64,000 nt of DNA from positions 62,001 through 126,000 of the forward strand of contig JACKBR010000004.1 in the NCBI GenBank assembly GCA_020634495.1, written 5' to 3'. This document shows, piece after piece, positions 17,576 to 26,900 of this stretch. Made by a program: the position numbers and the translations under genes. Every line of letters begins with the position of its first letter. Within the stretch, counting starts at the first letter, position 1. The notes under the pieces are model-generated. The model did no database searches, was not told where the DNA came from, and was given only the letters and a program-made list of their open reading frames with translations. Origin of the DNA: Ardenticatenaceae bacterium (GTDB lineage: Bacteria > Chloroflexota > Anaerolineae > Promineifilales > Promineifilaceae).

Positions 17576-17639
17576 AAGCGGTAGTATACCTTATTTGTTG
17601 TGTGACTGTTTATAAACGACGGTCAACGTTAGGCATCAT

Positions 17640-18773
17640 TTAATTGGCACTAATCGTTCTGTCGGACGCATTGTTGATCATTTTATGGTATACGGCAACT
17701 GTTTCATGGGCAATCTGGCTTTGGGTGTAATGGTTGAGGACGCGCTGACGGCCGTTTGCCCCCAAATCATCCCGCAGCGTGGCCGACTGCATCAAGTTTA
17801 GCAACTGTTGGTGCAGCGCCATTTCGTCATTTTCTGGGAAGATGAGCCCCGCCTCGCCAATGACATTGGGAATCTCGCCGCTGTTGGCCCCAACCACCGC
17901 CACCTCGCAAGCCATCGCCTCGATGAGCACCCGTCCAAACTGCTCTTTCCAGTTGGGCAGCGTGCGCGAGGCCAGCACCAAAGCATCCAACTGCTGCAAA
18001 TAGCCCGGCATTTGGGCCGAGGTGACCACGCCGTCAAACTGCACCCGTTCCCAAATGCCCAACTGACGCGCTAACTTTTCTAGAGACGGCCGTTCTGGCC
18101 CATCCCCCGCAATGTGCAGCCGCCACACCCCTGGCAGCCGCGCCGCCGCCCGCAGCAGCAAATCCACACCCTTCTCCGGCACCAGCCGCCGGTTGGCCGA
18201 GCCAATCACAAAGCCCCGCCCCGGATCGCGCTGTGCGGGTGGCTGGAACAGCGCAGCATCCACCCCAAACTGGGGAATGACGCGCAGCGGGCCGCCATAC
18301 CCTTTTTGCCGCCACACTTCCGCTGCGGCCTGGTTCCCCATGATGCCAAAATCGATCTTGGCTAAGACCTGTTTTTCTAGCAAATTAAAGGGAAAAGGAT
18401 ACTCTCGCCGTAAATTTTGCCAGGAAAAAAAGAGCGTTTTGGCCTGCACGCGCCGCGCCTGCCGCAGCGCCAGCCAGGTTGCCAGGTTATATGGCTCTTC
18501 GTCAATATGCAGCACGTCTGGGCGAATGGCCGCCAACCGCTGCCTGAGTTTGGGAAAATAATAGGTGTGGAACTGGCCATTAAAGCGTATGGGATCAACC
18601 AGCAGCCGGTAGCCTTCGGTGTGGGCTCTTTCCAGCTTTACAGCGCCAGCCGGATCATGCCAAACGGGTGGCACAATGACGGTAAGGTCAATCTCTTTGT
18701 GCTGGGCAATCGCTTCTAGCTTGGTCTGATAAGAGCCAACCAGACACGCTTTTGAGAGCATTAGAACTTTCAT
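17640..18773 (-). CDS. Glycosyltransferase, GT4 family (GT-B fold)
   Basis: 377 residues from ATG 18773. The N-terminal domain starts MKVLMLSKACLVGSYQTKLE. The C-terminal domain has GSANRRLVPEKGVDLLLRAA and the EQFGRVLIEAMACEVAVVG box (E-x7-E) with GEIPNVIGEAGL, which bind the nucleotide sugar. It transfers a sugar from an activated donor in the cytoplasm. It lies back to back with the GT39 gene, so both may serve the same cell-surface glycan or glycoprotein route. Confidence 0.9.
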   Translation of the reverse strand: MKVLMLSKACLVGSYQTKLEAIAQHKEIDLTVIVPPVWHDPAGAVKLERAHTEGYRLLVDPIRFNGQFHTYYFPKLRQRLAAIRPDVLHIDEEPYNLATWLALRQARRVQAKTLFFSWQNLRREYPFPFNLLEKQVLAKIDFGIMGNQAAAEVWRQKGYGGPLRVIPQFGVDAALFQPPAQRDPGRGFVIGSANRRLVPEKGVDLLLRAAARLPGVWRLHIAGDGPERPSLEKLARQLGIWERVQFDGVVTSAQMPGYLQQLDALVLASRTLPNWKEQFGRVLIEAMACEVAVVGANSGEIPNVIGEAGLIFPENDEMALHQQLLNLMQSATLRDDLGANGRQRVLNHYTQSQIAHETVAVYHKMINNASDRTISAN

Positions 18774-18905
18774 TTTTTCAACACTGCAAAGCTGCAAAGC
18801 ATGAGACCCTACCCAAAGCGAACTCTCTGCTTTCTTTGCGTCTCTGCTGTAAAAATCTCCAATTTCCGTAAAGTCAACGTTGTCTTTTCGCCCCCGGTGT
18901 GCTGG

Positions 18906-18933
18906 TTGACGCAGGAGGCTATTTTGCTATACT
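18906..18933 (+). promoter_or_regulatory. Sigma-70-type promoter of the GT39 gene
   Basis: TTGACG (18906-18911), a 16-base spacer and TATACT (18928-18933). The leader to ATG 18961 would be about 20 bases. Confidence 0.6.
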
Positions 18934-18960
18934 TGCCACGTTTTGACAAACAGGCAGCCT

Positions 18961-20904
18961 ATGCACACCACCTATAAAAATCACCGAAGCCCGTCCACAT
19001 TTGGATGGGCTTTATTACTCTTAGCGCTGGCAACGGCCGTTTTCCTGCGCTTCTATCAATTGGGAAACTGGCCACCGGGCTTGTACCGGGATGAGGCGTT
19101 TAACGGGCTGGATGCGCTGCGAGTGCTCGATGGCAAACTGGCCGTCTTCTTCACCGCCAACAATGGGCGCGAACCATTTTACATTTATCTGACATCACTG
19201 AGCCTGGCTTTGTTGGGCCGCTCTGTGTTGGCCGTGCGCTTTGCTGCGGCTTTAGTCGGCAGCCTCACCACATTGCTGGTTTACAAATTGGGCAAAAGCT
19301 GGTTTGGCTGGCGCGTTGGGCTGCTGGCGGCCTGGCTGTGGGCCATCACCCTCTGGCCGGTGCATTTAAGCCGCCTGGGGCTGCGCACCATTTTGCTGCC
19401 AGCTGTGCTGGCGCTCACCTTCTGGCTGGGTACCGAAGCGTATCGTCGCCAGCAGCCGCGCTGGTGGTTGGCGGCAGGCGTGGCTTACGGATTGGGCTTT
19501 TACACGTACCTGGCCATTCGCTTTACGCCGCTGCTGCTCTTGGTTTTGGGGGCGTTTTTGCTGTGGCAGGGTCGTCGCGGTCGGCTGTGGCGTGGGCTGG
19601 GCTGGTTTTTGTGGGGAACGGCCGTTGCCCTCCTTCCCCTCGCCCTTTTCTACCTGCAAAACCCGGAGCTGCTGCTGGGGCGCACGGACCAGGTTTCCAT
19701 TTTGAACCCGGCCATCAACCACGGCGATTTTTGGGGCACGCTGTGGCGGCACGGCTGGCAGTCGCTGGGGCTGTTTTTTTGGCGCGGCGACACCATTTTA
19801 CGCCACAACCCTGCGGGACGGCCGTTGTTCGACTGGTTAATGGCCGGGCCGTTTTTGCTGGGCGTGGGCTGGTGCCTGGCCCACTGGCGCAAACCTGCGG
19901 CCAGCGCGGTGCTGCTGTGGAGCGGCATCATGCTGGGCGTAACCATTTTGGCTGAGGATGCACCGCACTTTTTGCGGGCCGTGGGCATTTTGCCTGCCGC
20001 CATTTTTTTGCCTGCTTTGGGATTGGCCTGGCTGTGGCGCTGGCCGCGCCTGCCCCAGGTGGCGCGGGGCGGGCTGGTGGCAGCCTTGGTTTTAGGCAGT
20101 CTGCTGCTCACCATTAAAGATTATGTAAACTACAACCAGCAGCCAGACACTGCCTTGCTGTTTGAGGCGGCGGCGACGGCGTTGGCCGAGCAGCTGAATG
20201 AGGAGGCGGTGGGTACGGCCGTTTACCTGGATCGTTGGTTTTGGAATGAGCCAGACCAAAAAGGCTGGCCCAGCATTCCGTTCCTGGCCGATTTAGACAA
20301 TGTGATACTGTACCGCCCCGAAAATGGCCTCCCGCCTGCTGCGCCGGGCCAGCCGGTGAGCCTGTACGCCTGGCCATTTGGCGATCTGGAATTTGTGCCC
20401 AGTTTGTTGGCGGATGCAGAAATGGTGGTGGTGGAAAACGGCCGTCTTGCCCGTGGCGATCTGGAACCGGAACCTTATCCACTGTATGTACGTTATGCCA
20501 GTGGCGCTGCGCCCGAAGCCGGGCCAACCGTTAACTTTGACAACACGTTTTTGCTGCAAAGCTGGGCCGTCACGCCCCTGGCTGAGAAAACGGTACAGGT
20601 TGATCTGGTCTGGCAAAAAACAACGCCCGACCTGCCAAACCAGATCGTTTTTTTGCATGTGTTAGGCGAGGCAGGATTAGTAACCCAGGCAGACGCGCCG
20701 CCGGGTGGCGCTTACTGGTTTTCCCACTGGTGGCGGCCGGGCCAGGCGGTGCATGAGCAGCGTATTCTGGCGCTGCCCGAACCGTTTGATCCAGCGCGGC
20801 ACACAATTCGCGTAGGTCTGTATGATCCGGCAACGCTAGACCGGCTGCCAGTGGTTGACGATCAGGGCGCTGTTTTGGGCGATGGCTGGCAGTTGATTCC
20901 ATAA
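18961..20904 (+). CDS. GT39-family (PMT/ArnT-like) membrane glycosyltransferase
   Basis: 647 residues from ATG 18961. A first membrane helix is followed by the extracytoplasmic loop GLYRDEAFNGLDALRVLDG, whose Asp-Glu pair is the catalytic signature of GT-C enzymes. About ten further helices follow, then a soluble C-terminal domain (~430-647) of beta-rich character. It would transfer a sugar from a polyprenyl-phosphate donor to protein or lipid outside the membrane. The Pro/Thr-rich anchored proteins downstream are plausible acceptors. That is inference. Confidence 0.87.
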   Translation: MHTTYKNHRSPSTFGWALLLLALATAVFLRFYQLGNWPPGLYRDEAFNGLDALRVLDGKLAVFFTANNGREPFYIYLTSLSLALLGRSVLAVRFAAALVGSLTTLLVYKLGKSWFGWRVGLLAAWLWAITLWPVHLSRLGLRTILLPAVLALTFWLGTEAYRRQQPRWWLAAGVAYGLGFYTYLAIRFTPLLLLVLGAFLLWQGRRGRLWRGLGWFLWGTAVALLPLALFYLQNPELLLGRTDQVSILNPAINHGDFWGTLWRHGWQSLGLFFWRGDTILRHNPAGRPLFDWLMAGPFLLGVGWCLAHWRKPAASAVLLWSGIMLGVTILAEDAPHFLRAVGILPAAIFLPALGLAWLWRWPRLPQVARGGLVAALVLGSLLLTIKDYVNYNQQPDTALLFEAAATALAEQLNEEAVGTAVYLDRWFWNEPDQKGWPSIPFLADLDNVILYRPENGLPPAAPGQPVSLYAWPFGDLEFVPSLLADAEMVVVENGRLARGDLEPEPYPLYVRYASGAAPEAGPTVNFDNTFLLQSWAVTPLAEKTVQVDLVWQKTTPDLPNQIVFLHVLGEAGLVTQADAPPGGAYWFSHWWRPGQAVHEQRILALPEPFDPARHTIRVGLYDPATLDRLPVVDDQGAVLGDGWQLIP

Positions 20905-20989
20905 AATAAACACATTTTTGCCAGAAATCGTCGGTTTGTACCCGAAGCGTTTTATAATCGTGTGGAGAACGTTGTTGAGGAAGGGAAAA

Positions 20990-21856
20990 ATGGGGGTAAA
21001 ACAGCGGTGGCTGTGGGTTACGTTGCTAGGCTGCTTTGTGTACGGCCGTTTGCTTTTGTGGCCCGCTGCATTAGCCATTGTTCACGCACAAACATTGCCC
21101 ACCGCCACACCAGATGCTGAGGGCGTTATTTACGTTATTGTCCAGCCCAATGATTCCCTGTGGGGCATTGCTGGGCGTGCTGGCATTGGCTTAACAGAAC
21201 TGCTCGACCTGAACAATTTAACCGAAGATGCGCTCATCCAGCCCGGCGACCGTTTGATTGTGGCCATCGTGGAACCGCCTGCCAGCCCGACGCCAGAAGC
21301 TTCGCCCACGCCAGCGGCAACGCGGGAGCCGCCAACGCCAACCGTGACGCCGCCACCGGGGCCGGTAACGGCCGTTTGCCTGGTAGCCTTTGCCGATGAA
21401 AATGGCAATGGTGAACGTGAACCGGCCGAACCGTTGCAGGCTGGCGTAGCCTTTACCATCTTCACCAGCGAAGCGGTAGTGGCCAACTACGTGACCGACG
21501 GCATTTCGGAGCCGTACTGCCTGACAGAGCTGGAACCGGGCGATTACCAGATTACGCGCTCTGTGGGACGGGCCGAAACGTTGACCAACAGCGGCAACCG
21601 GACGGTGATTTTGGCCGCTGGCGATCAGGTGATGCTGGGTTTTGGCGGTTTGGTGGGCTCTACGCCGCAGCCAACGGCCGTTCCCACCACGCAGCCCGCC
21701 AATCCCATTGGCAGCGGGGCCGCTGAGGATGTAAACATTGAAACCTTGCCAGATGAGGAAAATGATGCCGGACGGCCGTTTCTCATTGGCGCAGGCATTC
21801 TAATCGGCATATTATTAATTGGTACGGCCGTATTAATTGGCCAAAAACGCAGATAA
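20990..21856 (+). CDS. LysM surface protein with SdrD_B-like domain and C-terminal anchor
   Basis: 288 residues from ATG 20990. A signal-type helix is followed by a LysM domain (YVIVQPNDSLWGIAGRAG, then LNNLTEDALIQPGDRL), which binds peptidoglycan-type glycans. Then come a Pro/Thr linker and a beta-sandwich of the SdrD_B/Cna-B type (FADENGNGEREPAEPLQAGV), and a final membrane helix (LIGAGILIGILLIGTAVLIG) with a basic QKRR stop. It is an extracellular wall-associated protein. The next gene repeats the domain-linker-anchor plan. Confidence 0.85.
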   Translation: MGVKQRWLWVTLLGCFVYGRLLLWPAALAIVHAQTLPTATPDAEGVIYVIVQPNDSLWGIAGRAGIGLTELLDLNNLTEDALIQPGDRLIVAIVEPPASPTPEASPTPAATREPPTPTVTPPPGPVTAVCLVAFADENGNGEREPAEPLQAGVAFTIFTSEAVVANYVTDGISEPYCLTELEPGDYQITRSVGRAETLTNSGNRTVILAAGDQVMLGFGGLVGSTPQPTAVPTTQPANPIGSGAAEDVNIETLPDEENDAGRPFLIGAGILIGILLIGTAVLIGQKRR

Positions 21857-21912
21857 AAAGGAAAGATACAGGCCGCCCACCATTGAGGCAGTCTGGGGAA
21901 GAGGTATAGAAA

Positions 21913-23223
21913 ATGAGAAAAATTAGCTTCAAACTTTTATTACTTGCTTGCCTGCTGCTTGGCATGGGCAGCCAGACACAGCGCAGTGTGGCCCAAACCA
22001 ACCTGTTGCAAAACGCTGGTTTTGAGCTGCCATACAACAGCGATGGCTCCGCCAACAGCTGGGGGCGCTGGTTCCGCGTCAGCAGCGCCGATAAGTTTGC
22101 CGACTGCGTGAATGGATACCACAAAGAGCCACACTGGAGTGCAGAAACCGTCAGCGCCCCATTGATCCAGGCAGGATCGGCATCGCAGCATGTGGGCAAC
22201 TCCTGGGATACCTGGGCAGCCGGTGTGCTGCAAACCGTCAGCGTGAAGCCAGGCAGCACCTACCGCTTTACAGTTTGGGCCAGAGGTCGTGGCTCCAATG
22301 AGGATTATCCCGCGCCGTCTGAAGGTGGTTTGCGCATGGACGTGCAGGTGGGCATCGATCCCAACGGCAGCGGTTTGTGGAGCGATGGCGATGTCAAGTG
22401 GAGTGGTTTCATTCAGCCGCATGATCAATGGCAGCAAGTGTCCGTTGAAGTAACTGCGACAGGTGACAAGGTGACCGTTTTCACGGCGGGTGATTATGGT
22501 TTGGAAGGGGTAAACCAGTGCCGGGCGCATCTGGATGTCTGGTTTGACTCGGCCGAATTGATTGAGGTTGGCCCGCCGCCCACCAACACACCGGTACCGC
22601 AGCCCACTTCGCCGCCCCCACCTCCAGCGCCTGCGGCTACCAACACACCAATTCCTACCGCGACGCTGGTACCTACGGAAACGGCCGTTCCCACCGAAGT
22701 TCCCACCAACACGCCAGAACCGCCAGCCGGGGCCACCATCTGCATCAATGCCTTTGCCGATGACAATGCCAACGGCCAGTTTGATACCAATGAAGGCTTT
22801 ATGGGCAGCGTCGCTTTTCGCCTGGCGAACAGCGCCCAGGTAATTGGCCAGGCAATTTCCAGCGGCACAAATGAGCCCGTTTGCTTTGAAGGATTAGCGG
22901 CAGGCGAGTACCAGATCGAGCAGGTTGTGCCTGGGCCATTAGAAATGACCACAGCGGCAAACACAACCGTCACCGTGGCGGAGGGACAAACAGCCGGGGT
23001 GCAGTTTGGCAGCCGCCTGCGCCTGGAAACTGACGCAGACAGCGTGGCTGACGCCGGGGCACCCACTGTCGAGCCAACAGCCGCCACGGATGCCGTCCCA
23101 GAAACCGTAGAAACGCCCGAAGAAGGAGCAGGTCTCGGCTCCTACAGCGGATTGATTTTACTGGTGGCCGCAGTTCTGTTGTTAGGCGGTCTTTTGTTTG
23201 CCGTGCTGCGCCGCTCTGCTTAA
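21913..23223 (+). CDS. Anchored surface protein: carbohydrate-binding-like domain, SdrD_B-like domain, C-terminal helix
   Basis: 436 residues. A signal peptide (LLLLACLLLGMGSQTQ) is followed by a jelly-roll-like domain beginning NLLQNAGFELPYNSDGSANS, of the type seen in CBM4/9-like modules, to about residue 215. A Pro/Thr linker, an SdrD_B-like module (FADDNANGQFDTNEGFMGSV) and a C-terminal helix with a RRSA tail complete it. The module and anchor are paralogous to those in the gene 56 bases upstream. It is probably a cell-surface glycan-binding or structural protein. Confidence 0.82.
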   Translation: MRKISFKLLLLACLLLGMGSQTQRSVAQTNLLQNAGFELPYNSDGSANSWGRWFRVSSADKFADCVNGYHKEPHWSAETVSAPLIQAGSASQHVGNSWDTWAAGVLQTVSVKPGSTYRFTVWARGRGSNEDYPAPSEGGLRMDVQVGIDPNGSGLWSDGDVKWSGFIQPHDQWQQVSVEVTATGDKVTVFTAGDYGLEGVNQCRAHLDVWFDSAELIEVGPPPTNTPVPQPTSPPPPPAPAATNTPIPTATLVPTETAVPTEVPTNTPEPPAGATICINAFADDNANGQFDTNEGFMGSVAFRLANSAQVIGQAISSGTNEPVCFEGLAAGEYQIEQVVPGPLEMTTAANTTVTVAEGQTAGVQFGSRLRLETDADSVADAGAPTVEPTAATDAVPETVETPEEGAGLGSYSGLILLVAAVLLLGGLLFAVLRRSA

Positions 23224-23283
23224 ATACTGAATAACGAAAGTTGCGTAGGTTTCTGAATATTCATTATTATCCCCTTTAAAAGA

Positions 23284-23312
23284 GAGGTTTGAGAGCCTGG
23301 CTCTCAAACCTC
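23284..23312. repeat. Perfect 12-bp inverted repeat after the surface protein gene
   Basis: GAGGTTTGAGAG and CTCTCAAACCTC around a CCTGG loop. No T tract follows on either strand, so terminator function is uncertain. Confidence 0.6.
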
Positions 23313-23329
23313 CCGTGAATCCCACCGCA

Positions 23330-23487
23330 GATATCAAAGATTGAAGAAAAAACTAAGAATCTATCCGAAAAAGCCACAGAGGGAAAAGAGAATTCAGAGG
23401 CATTGAACCTAAAACTCAAAAACCTCTGTGCACTCTGTGGCTAATATTCGGATAGGTATTAAGATAATTTGCGCAATCTTTGATATC
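23330..23487. repeat. Nested (matryoshka) inverted-repeat element
   Basis: Three arms are nested in register: outer GATATCAAAGATTG (23330) with CAATCTTTGATATC (23474), middle CTATCCGAA (23361) with TTCGGATAG (23447), and inner GCCACAGAG (23373) with CTCTGTGGC (23433). The inner GCCACAGAG module recurs at 44078-44202 and 62355-62510, and the ATCAAAGATT module at 62391. It lies in the gap between two convergent genes. No open frame is seen. Confidence 0.85.
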
Positions 23488-23518
23488 TATTATGGTTGTG
23501 GCTATGTCGCTATATTTA

Positions 23519-23704
23519 TTACAGATTCAAAAGCTGGAATAAGATATATGAGAAGTAGATACCAGCAGCCATAATAACAACCAGCACTCTCCGCTTAAGG
23601 CTATATTTCTGAACTTTATTGATACGTTCCCTTTCTGTTGCTTCGAATACGTTGGCTTGATGATCTTTAGCAAAATCGAGTAATCGGTGAGTATCTAAAT
23701 TCAT
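23519..23704 (-). CDS. Small C-terminally anchored membrane protein
   Basis: 61 residues from ATG 23704, which has AGGAGATAG upstream. The cytoplasmic part is charged (HRLLDFAKDHQANVFEATER). One C-terminal helix follows (VLVVIMAAGIYFSYILFQLL). I know no family. It is divergent from the giant SARP-kinase gene and shares its 220-base promoter region, so joint regulation is possible. Confidence 0.6.
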   Translation of the reverse strand: MNLDTHRLLDFAKDHQANVFEATERERINKVQKYSLKRRVLVVIMAAGIYFSYILFQLLNL

Positions 23705-23832
23705 AACACTATCTCCTAAAGTCCAGGTCAAAAAGCAGCTTGTTTTAATTGCTTTTTGAGCCCACTCTGCTGAGGTTCCATTGTTGGGTGCGGTGTTTTT
23801 AATATCTTATTTTCATTGTGATAGGGGTGAGT

Positions 23833-23850
23833 TACAGTCGCGTGACTGTA
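23833..23850. promoter_or_regulatory. Candidate operator upstream of the SARP-kinase gene
   Basis: Perfect 7-bp arms TACAGTC and GACTGTA with a 4-base spacer, about 75 bases before ATG 23926. It is placed where a regulator could control either divergent gene. Confidence 0.4.
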
Positions 23851-23925
23851 GCGTGACGAGAAATTTCAATTGCTTATCAGGTATGTTAAAATCAGTTTTT
23901 GGGTCTATTGCCAAACAATTAATTT

Positions 23926-26900
23926 ATGACATCACCCATCCTTTCAATCAGGTTATTTGGTGCTTTTTCAGCCAAGCTTGGCGAACGGCCGTTAACAACT
24001 TTCGGCAGCATCAAGGCCCAGGGCCTCATCATCTATCTCCTGTTGGCAGGTGAGAAAAAGCACACGCGTGAAGCCTTGATGACGTTGTTCTGGCCAGAGG
24101 CGACATTGAAAGCAGCCCAAGCCAATTTGCGCCAAACCGTTCGGCGCATTGGCAAAGTGTTGCCACAAAGTGGCGGCCACCCTCTTATTCTTAGCGAGCG
24201 CAAAACAATTTCCCTAAACCCAGAAGCAAATTATGAAGTTGATGTATTGACTTTTGAGCATCTTTTAGCTGGTTCCCCGTCACGAGCGCAAATGGTAGAA
24301 GCCGTCGCTTTGTTCCATGGTGACTTTTTAGCAGATTTTTATTTGCCTGATAGCAATGAATTTGAAGAGTGGGTGGCGGCGAAACGGCCGTATTATCGCC
24401 AGCAAGCGTTAGCTACCCTAGACAGCCTGGCTACCCACTTTTTACAAAAACAAGATTATGCCCAAGCCCAAACCTACACCTGGCGGCAGCTAGAAATCGA
24501 TCCGCTGCGTGAACGCGCCTGCCAACAGTTGATGACAGCATTAGCCCGCACGGGGCAACGCAGCAGTGCCTTGGCTGAATATGAACGTTTTCGCCAATTG
24601 TTAGAAGATGAATTAGGTGTGGAGCCGAGTCAGGAAACGGCCGTTCTCCATCAGCAAATTCAAGCCGATGAAATCCGAGCGGTTGAACCTGCTAAGGTTT
24701 CAAAGAAATTAAGCCAACCAATACGCAATAACTTACCAACCCAACCAACACCGTTTATTGGACGCGAAAATGAATTGGTCCAATTACAACGCTTTTTAGA
24801 GGACGGCGAACAGCGGTTGATGACCATTGTCGGCCCAGGCGGGATGGGCAAAACGCGGCTTGCCTTGGCAGTTGCCGAGCATAACCTTAGCATTGAAAAC
24901 AATTTCCCCAACGGTATCTTCTTCGTCAATTTGGCACCGGTGAGCGAGGCAAGCCAGATGGTATCAGCCTTGGCCGATGCCCTCAATTTCCAATTGGCTG
25001 GCGGCAGCCAAGACCCACGCTCACCTAATCAACAAATTCTTGATTATTTACGCAAGAAACAGTTACTGTTGCTGATGGACAACTTTGAACATCTGCTGGA
25101 TGGCGTCGATTTACTCAATGAAATTTTGGATGTTGCGCCAAATGTTCAAATATTAGCCACTTCGCGTGAAAGGCTCCATTTGCACCAAGAACAGGTTTAC
25201 CCGATTCAAGGGCTGGAATTTCCCGATTGGGAGACGCCGGAGGATGCTGTGAGGTATACGGCCGTTCAACTCTTCCTCCAATCTGCCCAACGCAACCAGG
25301 CCGACTTTACTCTTGGCGATGGTGATGATCTCACTCATTTAGCTCGCATTTGCCGTTTAGTGGCGGGGATGCCCTTGGCAATTGAATTAGCTGCGGCCTG
25401 GGTCGATACATTGTCATTGGCCGACATCGCTTCAGAAATTCAAGCGAGCCTGGACTTTTTGGAAACCGAGATGCGTGATATGCCGGAACGGCATCGTAGC
25501 ATTCGTGCTTGCATCAACAATTCGTGGCAAAAGCTCAATGAAAAAGAGCGAGATGTTTTTGCAGCTTGTTCTGTGTTCCGTGGGGGTTTTACCCAAAAAG
25601 CAGGACGTGCCATTACGGGAGCCTCTTTACGCACTTATTCCCGTCTGGTGAACAAATCCTTTTTGCAGTTTGATAAAACCAACAAACGTTACCAGGTGCA
25701 TGAATTGATGCGCCAATTTGGGGCGGAAATTTTGGCCAACCAGACCTCCGAGGTTTCCAAAACCTCGGAGATCTCAGTGAGAGACAAACACAGCAGCTAT
25801 TACCTTCAAGCCTTGGCCGACCGTACCGAGGATCTAAAAGGAGCTGGCGCCAAAGAAGCGCATCAGGAAATAACGGCCGATTATCTTAACGCTTACCAAG
25901 CCTGGCATTGGGGCGTCCAGCGGCATCACTTTGAGCAATTAGAAGGAGCACTTATTTCTTTACGTCTCCATACGTTCATTTACAGCATCCGTGAATTTAA
26001 AGCGGCTGTCCAAAATGCCATTGCCGCCTTGGAAAACAGCGAGTTAACGACAACACAACAGCTTTTCCTCGCTCGTTTATTGGTCATGCATTCTTATGTA
26101 GGTAATTCAAGAGAAGAACGGCTTGAAGCACTGGTCAAAGGACAAAACCTATTAGATGATTTGGCAGAAAGTGGCCTAGACCTACGCACTGGTATAGCTG
26201 AATTTTTGCGAAGTTCAGCAATTAAAGCTTGGGGTGCTGGCCGTTATGATGATGCTAGCCAATTGTTTAAAGATAGTTTATCTCTTTACCAAAAACTAAA
26301 TGACAAATGGTATCAAGCTAGAGTGTTAACTAAATTGGGACATATGTCGTCGATACAGGGTCAACAAAAGGTCGCAGTAGCTTATTACCAGCAATCTCTT
26401 TCACTGCGCAAATCAATAGGGGATGAGCTTGGAATATCCTCCAATCTACGCTCTTTAACTACAAGTTCCCTTATCGAAGGTAACTATAACCATCATCGTG
26501 AAATGATGATGGAACAATTAGAGATTGCTCGTGAATTTGGAGACCGTCGTACACAGCCAAATATATTATCAGCCATAGCCTTCACATTTTTATACGAGGC
26601 ACGTCCCGAAGAAGCATTAAAATGTGAGCTTGAGGCATTGGCAATTATAGAAGATATGGGTTACGAATCGGCCGTTCCAGGGGCATTTTGTAATATTGTG
26701 GAGATCCTCATGCGTCTAGACAATATGAAGGATGCTGAACCCTATATTCACAAAGGGTTGCGCTTAGCAAAATCAATGGGGACAGCTAGATATGAGAATG
26801 AGTTTCTATACCAGCGAAGTGTTCTTCACCTCCATAAAGGTCACTATGAGTTAGCTTTTGAAGATGCGCAAGCAGCTTTTTCGAGTGCCAAAAAACAGGG

